This document shows positions 16,475 to 25,123 of a stretch of DNA of 64,000 nt, in pieces (within the stretch, counting starts at the first letter, position 1; every line of letters begins with the position of its first letter). This DNA is from Candidatus Hydrogenedentota bacterium. GTDB taxonomy: Bacteria > Hydrogenedentota > Hydrogenedentia > Hydrogenedentales > SLHB01. The notes beneath the pieces are model-generated. The model was not told where the DNA came from. It saw only the letters and a list, made by a program, of their open reading frames with translations, and did not search any database. Location of the stretch: assembly GCA_020848835.1 (NCBI GenBank), contig JADLHJ010000067.1, positions 1-64,000 of the forward strand, given 5' to 3'. The translations under genes and the position numbers were made by a program.

Positions 16475-17391
16475 AAACGCGGTCGCTGACAAAACGCTAC
16501 AACACCTTCACTGCGCTGAAGGACCTCAATCTGCAAATCGAGGTCGGCGATGTGTTCGGCTTTATCGGCCCGAACGGCGCAGGAAAGACGACGACCATAA
16601 GAATTTTATCCACATTGTTGGCACCGACCGCGGGCGCCGCATTCATCGATGGCATCGACGTAACGAAGCAGCCTTACGAAATTAAGAAAATCCTCGGCTA
16701 TATGCCCGACTCGTTTGGCGTGTACGACGGCATGCGCCTGCGCGAGTATCTTGATTTCTTCGGCGCGGCCTACAAAATCCCCGCAAAGAAGCGCAAAACG
16801 ATCATCGACGACGTGCTCGCATTAACGGACTTAAACTCGAAAGCGGATGATTTCGTCAGTGCCTTCTCGCGCGGGATGAAGCAGCGCTGCTGCCTTGCCA
16901 AGACGCTCCTGCACGATCCCAAAGTGCTGCTGCTCGACGAACCCGCCAGCGGACTCGACCCTCGCGCACGCATCGAAATGCGCGAGTTATTGAAAACATT
17001 GCAGGGAATGGGGAAGACCATCCTGATCTCCTCCCACATCCTCTCCGAACTCGGCGACATGTGCAACAAGATCGGTATCATCGAACACGGCACCCTGCTC
17101 GCTGCCGGCGATTTCCGCGAAATTCTCAACACACTGCAACAGGAACGCGAAGTCCGCATCGAAGTCCTCGAAGGCGAAGACGCCGCAATGAAGATCCTCG
17201 AAGCCACCCCTGGCGTCACCAGCCTCGAACGCTCCGGCAGCGAGTTCAACTTCGTCTCGCAACTCGACCGCATCGCGCTCGCAAACCTCAACACCGCGCT
17301 CGTCACAGGCGGCGTAAAAGTCCTTTCCTTCAGCCAGGAAGAAGGCACACTCGAAGACGTCTTCCTCCACGTAACAAAGGGCGGCCTGTAG
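16462..17391 (+). CDS. ABC transporter ATP-binding protein (ABC-2/CcmA type)
   Basis: A single ATPase domain of about 309 residues shows Walker A GPNGAGKTTT, a Q-loop region with YMPDSFGVYD, signature FSRGMKQR, Walker B VLLLDEPASGLDPRA and H-loop SSHILSE. A C-terminal extension follows of the kind found in ABC-2 exporters and Gld-type systems. The ATG at 16462 is preferred over an in-frame TTG at 16453, because GGGGGAG at 16445 is ten bases from the ATG and only one from the TTG. No membrane permease gene follows. The next 260 bases are repeats and then an unrelated gene, so the partner may be the 867-residue membrane protein just upstream or may be encoded elsewhere. Confidence 0.9.
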   Translation: MAIVETRSLTKRYNTFTALKDLNLQIEVGDVFGFIGPNGAGKTTTIRILSTLLAPTAGAAFIDGIDVTKQPYEIKKILGYMPDSFGVYDGMRLREYLDFFGAAYKIPAKKRKTIIDDVLALTDLNSKADDFVSAFSRGMKQRCCLAKTLLHDPKVLLLDEPASGLDPRARIEMRELLKTLQGMGKTILISSHILSELGDMCNKIGIIEHGTLLAAGDFREILNTLQQEREVRIEVLEGEDAAMKILEATPGVTSLERSGSEFNFVSQLDRIALANLNTALVTGGVKVLSFSQEEGTLEDVFLHVTKGGL

Positions 17392-17452
17392 CGCATCCAG
17401 AATTACCGATCAATCCGCAGAATCGCGAACAGAACGTTGGCTGCCCGATTTA

Positions 17453-17538
17453 GCGCCAACGGCGCGCCACGGTTTGCAGCCTGGGCCGTAAGGCCCAGGT
17501 AGCTTGCGTTCAATTACTCCAATGAGGCCTGAAGGGCC
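17453..17538. repeat. Three-hairpin dispersed repeat, copy 1
   Basis: Three hairpins occur in order: GCGCC-AAC-GGCGC (17453-17465), CCTGGGCC-GTAA-GGCCCAGG (17480-17499) and GGCC-TGAA-GGGCC (17526-17538). The same order, spacing and loop of the third hairpin are found at 40318-40402 and 43808-43890, with compensating changes in the stems. It lies in the 263-bp gap after the ABC ATPase gene, where no gene is seen, and may end that operon's transcript. Confidence 0.7.
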
Positions 17539-17654
17539 GACACCACCCTGCCCGGCAAATTGCGAACGAGCCATCCGTTTAGTGCAGAATGTCCCATGTT
17601 CATTTCAACTTCTATTGGCGTTGCTGTGTTCACCGCCCGCAACGCGTGTCCTGA

Positions 17655-20096
17655 ATGACCAACATCGCCTCGATCATCCTCTGCGCGGGCAAGGGCCGCC
17701 GCATGCAGGCGCGACGCACGCCGAAGGTATGTTTTCCTGTCGCGGGCAAACCAGCTGTGTTGCACCTGCTCGAACACCTTGACGCGCTTGGAGTCGCGCC
17801 AAATATTATGGTCGTCGGCCACCTCGCGGGCAAAGTCGTCGAAGAAATCGGACCGAAAAGCCCTCGCGCGCTGTTTGCATACCAGGCGGAACTCAAAGGC
17901 ACCGGCCACGCAACAAAACAAGGCGCCGCGCTCCTGCAGCGCGTAAACTTCGATGGCGCAATCCTCGTCGTCGCGGGTGACAAAGTCGTCGAACGGCGCG
18001 CGCTGGAAAAGCTCCTGCAAACCTACGATCGCGAACAGCCAGACATCGCATTACTAGTCGCCCCCAAAAACCGCTGGCCCAATGCAGGTCGCATCGTATG
18101 TGATGAGAAAGGTGGGGTAGCCCGCATCATCGAACGCGCCGATCTCGTAAACGCAGAGGCGAAGAGTGAGTCCTTCCCATTAAACGGTTCGCAACGCAGC
18201 GCTGCCGAAATCGAGTCCGCGGCAACGACAGTGAACCAGGCGGTATATCTCTTCCGCGCATCTGCATTGTTTGATTCGCTCGATGCGTTGTCCACAGGAA
18301 ACGTGCAAAAAGAAGAATATCTTACCGACACCATCGAGCACGTGGTAAAGCGCGGCGGACGCGTGATCCCTGTGCCGGTCGATCATCCCAACGACGTGCT
18401 CGCCTTCAACAATCCCGAAGAATTGCTGGCCATCGAAGAATACTTCCGCCAGAAGTCCGGCATAGAAACGGCAACTGGCCGCGCGTTAGATCCGCGAATC
18501 TTCAAGACGCCGAAGGAATGGGCCGCGCGACTGCAATCGCCGGATTCGGAAATGAACGTGCTCCTGCGCGCACTTTACGGCGAAAGCCAATCGTTGCGCG
18601 AAGAAAAACGGAAACGCCTGCTGGCTGCAGTAGAGTTATTCATTAAACGCTTCGGCACCGACGGTCTCGTTACCGTCATCCGCGCCCCAGGCCGCATAAA
18701 TCTGATGGGCCGCCACGTCGACCACCGCGGCGGTTGCGTCAACTTGATGGCCATCGATCGCGAGCACATTCTCGTAGCGCGTCCGCGCAACGACGCAACA
18801 GTAGTCGCGCGCAACGCCGACGCCGGGCATTTCGCCGATCTTGAATTCTCGGTGGGCGATCTATTGGCGCAAGTAGGGCTCGACGACTGGCGCGAATTCG
18901 TAAACAGCAGAATCGTCATGCAACTCGTGCGCGATCTTGCGGGTGATTGGGGCAACTACCTCAAAGCGCCGATGTTGCGCCTCCAACAACAGTTTAAAGA
19001 GCGCTTAATCTACGGAGTGGATTGCGTCGTCAGCGGCGATATTCCGATCGCCGCTGGTTTGAGTTCGTCTTCCGCGCTCGTCGTTGCCATGGCCGATGCG
19101 CTCGTGTTAACGAATGGTCTCCCGCTAACCGCGCACGATCTCGTGGACGTTTGTGGCGAGGGGGAGTGGTTCGTAGGCACGCGCGGCGGCAGCGCCGATC
19201 ACGCCGCGGTAAAATTAAGCCAAGCGCGCCGCGTCGCACACGTGGGCTTCTTTCCATTCGCCATTAAAGAATACGTACCCTTCCCAGACGGCTACTCGCT
19301 TGTCATCTGCAATTCGCGCATACAAGCCCGAAAGGCCGCCGGCGCACGCGACATCTTCAACGAACGCGTTGCGTCTTATGAGTTTGCCGTGCTTTGGGTA
19401 AAAGATCGTTTTCCCAACTACGCACCGCTCATCACCCATCTCCGCGACATTTCTGCGGAAAACCTTGGCGTTGACGAAGCAGGCATTTACACGATTTTGC
19501 TCGAAGTGCCGGAACGCATTTCCCCGCAGGCCTTGAAAGAAAAATTTGGCGCCGATACATTCGCTTCATTAACGCAGTCGCACACACCGCCCGTTGAATA
19601 TGAACTCAGGGGCCGCTTACTTTTCGGAATTGCAGAGTGCGAGCGCAGCAAACGCGCGCTGGAACTGCTCAAACTTGCCGATCTCACAGAGTTCGGCAGA
19701 ATGATGAATATCTCACACGACGGCGACCGCGTCGTCACGGCAAACCGCACGGCATTCGCACAAGACATCGAGAATATGGCGCTGCAAATGCTCACGATGG
19801 ACCTGTCCTCGGAAGAAAGCGCCGACCTCGCGCGGCTTTATCGCCAGCCAGGCGTATATGCATGCAGCATTCCGGAAATCGACGCAATGGTAGAAATTGC
19901 GCTAGCCACTCCCGGCGTCCTCGGCGCGCAACTTTCAGGCGCAGGGTTGGGAGGTTGCATGATGGCGCTTGTCGAGCAGACTGCCGCATCCGCCGTGATT
20001 GAAAACATGACCCAGCGCTATTATGCGCCCAACGATCTCAAACCCGGCGCATTCGAATTTTCGCCAGTCGCCGGCTCGGGTCCGCTTTCACTGTAA
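17655..20096 (+). CDS. Bifunctional sugar nucleotidyltransferase-galactokinase-like GHMP kinase
   Basis: The 813-residue fusion has a GlmU-like nucleotidyltransferase at about residues 1-260: ILCAGKGRRMQ, the Lys of TPKVCFPVAGKP, KGTGHATKQGA and VVAGDKVV. A galactokinase-type GHMP kinase follows from about residue 325 to the end. Its parts are APGRINLMGRHVDHRGG (galactokinase signature, near 340), the ATP loop PIAAGLSSSSALVVA near 463 and LSGAGLGGCMMALVE near the C-terminus. One polypeptide can therefore phosphorylate a sugar at C1 and transfer a nucleotide to it, as the Bacteroides fucose enzyme Fkp does with other domain families. The GRHVDHRGG wording departs from the galactokinase GEHTDYNGG, so the sugar is unlikely to be plain galactose. 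The downstream PIG-L deacetylase suggests amino-sugar or glycan salvage. Confidence 0.85.
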   Translation: MTNIASIILCAGKGRRMQARRTPKVCFPVAGKPAVLHLLEHLDALGVAPNIMVVGHLAGKVVEEIGPKSPRALFAYQAELKGTGHATKQGAALLQRVNFDGAILVVAGDKVVERRALEKLLQTYDREQPDIALLVAPKNRWPNAGRIVCDEKGGVARIIERADLVNAEAKSESFPLNGSQRSAAEIESAATTVNQAVYLFRASALFDSLDALSTGNVQKEEYLTDTIEHVVKRGGRVIPVPVDHPNDVLAFNNPEELLAIEEYFRQKSGIETATGRALDPRIFKTPKEWAARLQSPDSEMNVLLRALYGESQSLREEKRKRLLAAVELFIKRFGTDGLVTVIRAPGRINLMGRHVDHRGGCVNLMAIDREHILVARPRNDATVVARNADAGHFADLEFSVGDLLAQVGLDDWREFVNSRIVMQLVRDLAGDWGNYLKAPMLRLQQQFKERLIYGVDCVVSGDIPIAAGLSSSSALVVAMADALVLTNGLPLTAHDLVDVCGEGEWFVGTRGGSADHAAVKLSQARRVAHVGFFPFAIKEYVPFPDGYSLVICNSRIQARKAAGARDIFNERVASYEFAVLWVKDRFPNYAPLITHLRDISAENLGVDEAGIYTILLEVPERISPQALKEKFGADTFASLTQSHTPPVEYELRGRLLFGIAECERSKRALELLKLADLTEFGRMMNISHDGDRVVTANRTAFAQDIENMALQMLTMDLSSEESADLARLYRQPGVYACSIPEIDAMVEIALATPGVLGAQLSGAGLGGCMMALVEQTAASAVIENMTQRYYAPNDLKPGAFEFSPVAGSGPLSL

Positions 20097-20125
20097 AAAT
20101 TCCGCATAGAAAAGGAGACGTCACC

Positions 20126-20977
20126 ATGCGCGCGATTCAACTACTCTGCATCGCCCTACTGGTATCTGCCCTGCCCGCAATCGCGCAGCCGATTAACGAA
20201 CCACTCGTGCCGAATCCGACCGCTGTATCCGACGCCGACCGCATCGAAAATCTAAAAGAAAAGTCCGTAATGGTCTTCACGCCTCACCCCGACGACGAAC
20301 ATTTCTCGATGGCCGGCACGCTGCACAAGCTCGTTCAAAATAAGAACAAAGTCATCGTTGTCATCTACACCAATGACAATAAGGGTTCAAAAGATCTAGA
20401 GATGACCCGCGAGCGTCTCGCGCAAATCCGCCGTGCCGAAGAAGAAGCGGCCAGCGCAGCCGTCGGCATTCCAAAAGAAAATCTGATTTGGCTCGGCTAC
20501 GAAGACGGCGATCTCGAATATGCCGATCCGTATCGCCTGCGCGGCGAACTCGCGCGCCTGATAAAAAAATACCGGCCCGATGTCATCTTCAGTCCCGATC
20601 CCGGATCCAAATGGACACAGTGGCACAAGTCAGATCATCGTATTGCGGCCTACATCACGCAAGACGCCTTCCGCGCGGCCGAATGGCATCTTTATTATCC
20701 ACAGCACCTGCTCGACGAAGGCCTGAAACCGCACGCGGTACCCCTGGCCTACTTTTACTACTCGCAAGAACCGAACTACGAAGTGGACATCACCGACATC
20801 TACGAAATAAAAGTGAAAGCCGTAGCCGCGCACGTCAGCCAATTCGAACCATCAATCAGCAAATACACACCTGATATGCCCGACTTCGCGCTCAACGAAC
20901 TCCGTGAAGGGCTGAAAAAGGCAACCCAAAGCAACGGCCGCATCGTAGAGCGTTTCCGCCGCCAACCAGAACCGTGA
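20126..20977 (+). CDS. Secreted PIG-L/LmbE-family deacetylase
   Basis: The 283-residue product has a Sec signal peptide (about residues 1-20, ending PAIAQP) and the LmbE/PIG-L zinc site: PHPDDEHF near residue 55 and HKSDHR near 170 supply the His-Asp and His ligands. Family members remove acetyl groups from N-acetylglucosamine-containing substrates. With a signal peptide this copy should work outside the cytoplasm on an exogenous or surface glycan. An AAAAGGAG site precedes the ATG. It follows the nucleotidyltransferase-kinase fusion by 29 bp and is probably co-transcribed, which supports a joint role in carbohydrate processing. Confidence 0.88.
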   Translation: MRAIQLLCIALLVSALPAIAQPINEPLVPNPTAVSDADRIENLKEKSVMVFTPHPDDEHFSMAGTLHKLVQNKNKVIVVIYTNDNKGSKDLEMTRERLAQIRRAEEEAASAAVGIPKENLIWLGYEDGDLEYADPYRLRGELARLIKKYRPDVIFSPDPGSKWTQWHKSDHRIAAYITQDAFRAAEWHLYYPQHLLDEGLKPHAVPLAYFYYSQEPNYEVDITDIYEIKVKAVAAHVSQFEPSISKYTPDMPDFALNELREGLKKATQSNGRIVERFRRQPEP

Positions 20978-20979
20978 CG

Positions 20980-22116
20980 TTACGCGATCACGCGGCGGAA
21001 ATCAGATGGGAAGTGCCCCATCGACACGTGTTGCTCCGCAAAGTACCGCCCGTATTTGCGCAACGGCTCGACATTTGAAGCATCAACCAAACTGCGCAAT
21101 TTCCTCAGCGTGGCCGTGTCCGTCGATTGATTGATTTCGGCAAATCCTTTTCGATTCAGCAGTGGCGAGTAACGAACATAGTGCAAGAGCGGCAACTGCG
21201 AAGGCGTGTCGCCCTGTAGGTCTCCCATCTCGCGATCGATGTCGTGTGCCGTTGGCGATTCAGATATCCACTGCATCACCGTCTGCGTGTAGGTCGATGC
21301 CTCGCTGATTAGCAGCCGTGGAACGTTCGACGCCCAGCCCAGCAGCGAATGCCACGGTTTGGCGACAAACTCCTCGTCCACGGCCCAGTGTCCCGTCCCG
21401 ACAGACACCAACAATAAGTTGCTTGCGCCCGGTTTCCATTGAAATGGAAATCCCTTTAACGTCGCGACCCACAACAAATGCAGGCTTGGATCGTGCGTCG
21501 TGCCCACGCTTCCATCAATAAATGTCCCCCGCTCGACCAACTCCGTGAGCGTGTTTGACACCGTAAACGAATGCGGCCTGAACACCGTCGGCGCGGCAGT
21601 GCTCGCGCGCACAAGATCCGCTAACCGGATGCCGCTGTTGTCCCCAAAAAACTTTGCGTGCGGATGGTTCACGAACTTCCACACGCTGCCCGTATCGAGT
21701 CGGCGGCAAAAAATGCACAACCCCGTCTTCAACGAATCGTCACCAAGCGTCTTGTCGCCGAGTGTCTCGCGCAGAATCTCCTCCAACCCCTTGCTGTGGT
21801 AGAAGGATTCCCAAGACTTCCACAAACGCCGCCGGAAGATCGCGCGCCCCAATTCTTCATAGCGCTTGATCAAATCGTCTACCGTCCAGCCCAGCGCAAG
21901 TCCGCACGCAATGAGGGAACCGGTGCTCGTCCCACCGATGAGATCGAAATAGTCGCACAAACGCAGATTTGGGCTGCCGTGTTGTTCGCGCAAAAGTGTT
22001 TCGATCCGGCGCAGATATTCAAGCGCCACCAACCCGCGTATCCCCCCGCCGTCAAGCGCGAGGATGCGCTTCGGTCCGGGCGCAGTAAATCGATCCAGCA
22101 GTAGCTTGTTCCCCAT
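20980..22116 (-). CDS. Patatin-like phospholipase
   Basis: The product is about 378 residues with the complete patatin catalytic set. The oxyanion motif DGGGIRG is near residue 22, the nucleophile elbow GGTSTGS is near 63, and FIDGSVG near 200 carries the partner Asp of the Ser-Asp dyad. Bacterial patatins hydrolyse acyl esters of phospholipids or other lipids; no signal peptide or secretion motif was seen. The start is set at the ATG at 22116, seven bases after a GGAGG, instead of an upstream in-frame ATG at 22170 without a ribosome binding site. It is convergent with the deacetylase gene, with only 2 bp between the two stops. Confidence 0.9.
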   Translation of the reverse strand: MGNKLLLDRFTAPGPKRILALDGGGIRGLVALEYLRRIETLLREQHGSPNLRLCDYFDLIGGTSTGSLIACGLALGWTVDDLIKRYEELGRAIFRRRLWKSWESFYHSKGLEEILRETLGDKTLGDDSLKTGLCIFCRRLDTGSVWKFVNHPHAKFFGDNSGIRLADLVRASTAAPTVFRPHSFTVSNTLTELVERGTFIDGSVGTTHDPSLHLLWVATLKGFPFQWKPGASNLLLVSVGTGHWAVDEEFVAKPWHSLLGWASNVPRLLISEASTYTQTVMQWISESPTAHDIDREMGDLQGDTPSQLPLLHYVRYSPLLNRKGFAEINQSTDTATLRKLRSLVDASNVEPLRKYGRYFAEQHVSMGHFPSDFRRVIA

Positions 22117-22197
22117 GGGCAGCCTCCAACGGGAGGCCCTAGCATGCGCAAAAGCAATAAGGACGCGCAAGCGAGAAAAAACAGGTAGCGGCGGGCG

Positions 22198-23313
22198 TTA
22201 GTGCGATTCGGCTGGTTTCGCGCGCGGCAGCGCGAGAATGCTGCCCAAGGTATGCGAAGCAGTCTGTTCCTCATGCGGCGTTGCGTCCAACGCTGGTGCC
22301 TGCGTGGTTTCCGTATGCGCAGGTTCAGTTCCGTGCGAGGATTCGGATGGAGGAGGTGTAGCGTGTTCGGTGGGCACCGACTCGCCGTGAGCATTGGCGG
22401 GCAAAGGTTCTGCGTTTTCACCTGGTGACGCAGGGCTTTCTCCATGTGCACTCGCGTCCGCAGCAGGCGCACTTGCGGGGTGAGTCTCGTCCAACGGCGT
22501 AGCGCCCTCTTCCGCATCCTCGCTGGTGCTTGAACTTCCCAGCATCGCATCCAACGCATTCTCGTCGTAGATCACAAAGTCCACGCGCCGGTTCTTCGCG
22601 CGGCCCTCAGGCGTATCGTTGGAAGCCACAGGCCGGTACTCGCCGTAGCCGCTAGCCGAAAACATGTCCGGCGGTAATTGCGCCGCTTCCGTCAGCGACA
22701 TAATCACGTTTACGGCGCGCGACGTGGAAAGTTCAAAGTTGTTCTTAAAACGTCCGCTGATGGGCACATTATCCGTATGGCCTTCAACATGGATGTTGTA
22801 ATCTCGCGCTCCCAGCACCTCTCCAACCGGCTTCAACAATTGCACCGCCGCGGGCGTAAGGTCGGCGCTGCCGGCATCGAAAAGAAGCGAGTCCGACAAC
22901 TCCATGACCAGCTTCGGCCCTTTCGGATCGACCTTGGTGTTCACCAACTTCGATAGACCCTGCTTTTCCATCAGCGCGTCAAGATCGCTCTTTAACGCCT
23001 TGATACGTCGCGTGCGGGTATCGCCGTCCGCCCCTTTGTTCCGCGAGCCTTTACGCGCGTCGCCGTCCGCTTTGTTGGGAAGGATGGAATTGCCGGAAAT
23101 TGGCTGCCCGCCGATGCCCGCCGCATTCATCGCAGGTTTACCGAACACGTGTGACAAACCCGACGCCAGCGCCTTGAACTTCTCCGCGTCCGTGCGCGAC
23201 ATCGAGTACATGACCACGAAGAACACCATGAGCAGCGTGATCAAGTCCGCGTAGGTGATCAGCCAGCGCTCGTCGTTCTCATGCTCTTCGCCATGTCCTT
23301 TTTTCATTTCCAT
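22198..23313 (-). CDS. motB: MotB-like stator protein with OmpA peptidoglycan-binding domain
   Basis: The 371-residue product has a short charged N-terminus and a single helix containing the MotB signature WLITYADLITLLMVFF, with the proton-carrying Asp in YADL (about residue 23). A linker and an OmpA-like domain follow, ending near residue 260 (LLFDAGSADLTPAA, VEGHTDNVPI, SRAVNV, GYGEYRPV, NRRVDFVI). The last 100 residues form an unusual low-complexity tail rich in Ala, Glu, Pro and His. It partners the MotA-like protein encoded 27 bp upstream. No other flagellar gene is in the window, so flagellar use is inferred from the family, and gliding or another ion-driven machine remains possible. 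Confidence 0.88.
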   Translation of the reverse strand: MEMKKGHGEEHENDERWLITYADLITLLMVFFVVMYSMSRTDAEKFKALASGLSHVFGKPAMNAAGIGGQPISGNSILPNKADGDARKGSRNKGADGDTRTRRIKALKSDLDALMEKQGLSKLVNTKVDPKGPKLVMELSDSLLFDAGSADLTPAAVQLLKPVGEVLGARDYNIHVEGHTDNVPISGRFKNNFELSTSRAVNVIMSLTEAAQLPPDMFSASGYGEYRPVASNDTPEGRAKNRRVDFVIYDENALDAMLGSSSTSEDAEEGATPLDETHPASAPAADASAHGESPASPGENAEPLPANAHGESVPTEHATPPPSESSHGTEPAHTETTQAPALDATPHEEQTASHTLGSILALPRAKPAESH

Positions 23314-23340
23314 GTCGCGTGTTTCCGCTGCGCGCTGGCC

Positions 23341-24108
23341 TTAGGCCGCCTTCGCTTCCTTGCCGTGATCGGTGAAGAACGACATGAGTTTCTGTTTCAC
23401 GATGTGCGGGCTGTCGCCACCGTAAAGTGACAACACCCCTTCAACGATCATCGTGCGGCTCATCGCCTCTTCTTTTGCAATCGTCCCGAATTTCTTGGCG
23501 ATAGGAAGGAATATCAGGTTTGCAAACGCCACACCATACAACGTCGCGATGAATGCCATCGCGATAGCGGGACCCAGCGTGTCGGGATTGGACAGATTGC
23601 CCAATACGTGGATCAGACCCATAACCGTACCGATAATTCCCATCGTGGGCGAAAAGCCGCCCGCCGTCTTGAATACATCGCCCGTAGTCTTGATCCCCTC
23701 TTCTTCAACGTAAATCTCCGTCATCATGATTTGCTTCACCAATTCTGGATTGGTACCGTCAATCACGAGCCGCAATCCACGGCGCAAAAACGGATGGTCA
23801 ACTTTCAGCTTTTGGTTTTCGAGTGCGAGAATGCCTTCTTTGCGTGCGATCGTGGCAAGCTGGACAAACATATCCGTCACTTCGCGCGGCGGAATTCCCG
23901 GCTTGCGAATAAGCAGTGTAATCTTCTTGAGTACGTCCAGTATCTGATGGAGCGTGTAACATGTGCTGGTCGCGCCAAATGTACCGCCTGCGATAATCAT
24001 AAGCGCGGACGGCGCAAACAACGCGCTCAGGTGCGTGCCTTCGAGCACCGCGCCAACAAGGATAGCGCTGATGCCGACCACGAGTCCGACAATTGTCATT
24101 GGTTCCAT
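23341..24108 (-). CDS. motA: MotA-like stator protein
   Basis: The 255-residue product has four predicted membrane helices and matches MotA throughout: PMTIVGLVVGISAILVGAVLEG at the start (first helix), ALMIIAGGTFGAT, GGFSPTMGIIGTVMGLIHVL and AIAMAFIATLYGVAFANLIFLPIAKK near 180-205. The last two segments contain the conserved prolines and the proton-path helix. Together with the MotB-like protein it should form an inner-membrane ion channel that turns a rotor. The two genes form an operon in the order motA-motB, starting from the AT-rich divergent intergenic region at 24109-24303. Confidence 0.92.
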   Translation of the reverse strand: MEPMTIVGLVVGISAILVGAVLEGTHLSALFAPSALMIIAGGTFGATSTCYTLHQILDVLKKITLLIRKPGIPPREVTDMFVQLATIARKEGILALENQKLKVDHPFLRRGLRLVIDGTNPELVKQIMMTEIYVEEEGIKTTGDVFKTAGGFSPTMGIIGTVMGLIHVLGNLSNPDTLGPAIAMAFIATLYGVAFANLIFLPIAKKFGTIAKEEAMSRTMIVEGVLSLYGGDSPHIVKQKLMSFFTDHGKEAKAA

Positions 24109-24238
24109 TTGCGCACGTCTCCTTTATCCAAACGGCCAGCGCATTCGTACCGCTCCTTTAGCGCCGGTGTCAATTTTATCAGAGTCAGTCAATAATTTCT
24201 ATATATTTTTCATAAGATATAAACTATTACATATAAAG

Positions 24239-24254
24239 CACTTATAAATAAGTG
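24239..24254. promoter_or_regulatory. 16-bp palindrome in the divergent motA/crotonase promoter region
   Basis: CACTTAT-AA-ATAAGTG is a perfect inverted repeat with 7-bp arms, about 50 bp before the GTG at 24304. It stands in the most AT-rich intergenic stretch of the window (24170-24303), between two divergent genes. It looks like a dimeric repressor operator; the regulator is unknown. Confidence 0.5.
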
Positions 24255-24303
24255 TGCGGAATTTGCGGACTTAGTCAGCACAAATTTTAGGAAAAAATAC
24301 CCC

Positions 24304-25107
24304 GTGAATCCCCCGTATATATCGACTCAAATACTAGAAAATATACTTGTAGTATCCCTCATAAGACCCGAAAAACGCAATGCCCTGTCGTTCGACATGG
24401 TAATTGCCCTAGGCGACATGGTCGCAGAGGTAGACAAATACCCCGAAGTGCGGGCCGTAATCGTCCGTGCAGAAGGACCCGTCTTCTCGGCGGGCATCGA
24501 TATTGCCGCGCTGGTCCAAATGCGCGCCGAAGCAGGCGAAGCAAATGCGGCGCGGTGGTTGCGCCGCGGCGCAGACCGCTTGCAGTACGCGTTGCACATG
24601 ATAGAATCGACGGAACTCCCCGTCATCGGCGCACTGCACGGCCAAGTGATCGGACTTGGTCTCGAAGTCGCCTTATCTTTCGACTTGCGCGTTTGTACCC
24701 CCGACTGCCAGTTCAGCATTCCGGAATCACGCATGGGCCTCGTCGCTGATGTCGGCGGCACGACTCGCTTAAGCCGCACGGTTGGACCGTCCCGCGCGAA
24801 GGACCTCTTGATGACGGCGCGTTCGCTCGGCGCCGAGGAAGCGCTGCAGTGGGGGCTCGTCAATCGCATCGCGCAAGACGGCGATGCCTTCGCAGCCGCG
24901 CAGATGCTCGCGAAACAAATCGCCGTAAACGCGCCGCTTGCTGTCGGCATGGCCAAACGCATCGTCGATCAAGGCGACGGTCTCGACAAGCACTCGCAGA
25001 TGGCGATCGAACGTTGGGCGCAAAGCCAGCTCATCACGACCGATGACGTTGTCGAAGCGGCTTCGTCTTTCTTCGAAAAACGTGCGCCGAATTTTAAAGG
25101 CAAGTAA
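24304..25107 (+). CDS. Enoyl-CoA hydratase/isomerase family protein
   Basis: The 267-residue crotonase-fold enzyme contains the oxyanion-hole segments FSAGIDIAAL (near residue 61) and HGQVIGLGLEVALSFDLR (core GQVIGLGLE). Later comes PESRMGLVADVGGTTRLSR. The ADVGG wording, with Asp in the second acid position, resembles delta-3,5-delta-2,4-dienoyl-CoA isomerases more than ordinary hydratases, so isomerase activity on polyunsaturated acyl-CoA is a fair guess. The start is the GTG at 24304, and there is no strong ribosome binding site. It sits alone before lgt, 16 bp away, and may be co-transcribed with it. Confidence 0.88.
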   Translation: MNPPYISTQILENILVVSLIRPEKRNALSFDMVIALGDMVAEVDKYPEVRAVIVRAEGPVFSAGIDIAALVQMRAEAGEANAARWLRRGADRLQYALHMIESTELPVIGALHGQVIGLGLEVALSFDLRVCTPDCQFSIPESRMGLVADVGGTTRLSRTVGPSRAKDLLMTARSLGAEEALQWGLVNRIAQDGDAFAAAQMLAKQIAVNAPLAVGMAKRIVDQGDGLDKHSQMAIERWAQSQLITTDDVVEAASSFFEKRAPNFKGK

Positions 25108-25123
25108 GGCGCGGTAATCCTTC

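Noticed and set aside
22198..24108. Assigning the stator pair to ExbB/TolR-type energy transduction
   Set aside because: The first protein has MotA length and motifs and the second has a full OmpA domain after the MotB-type helix; ExbD/TolR are much shorter and lack that domain.
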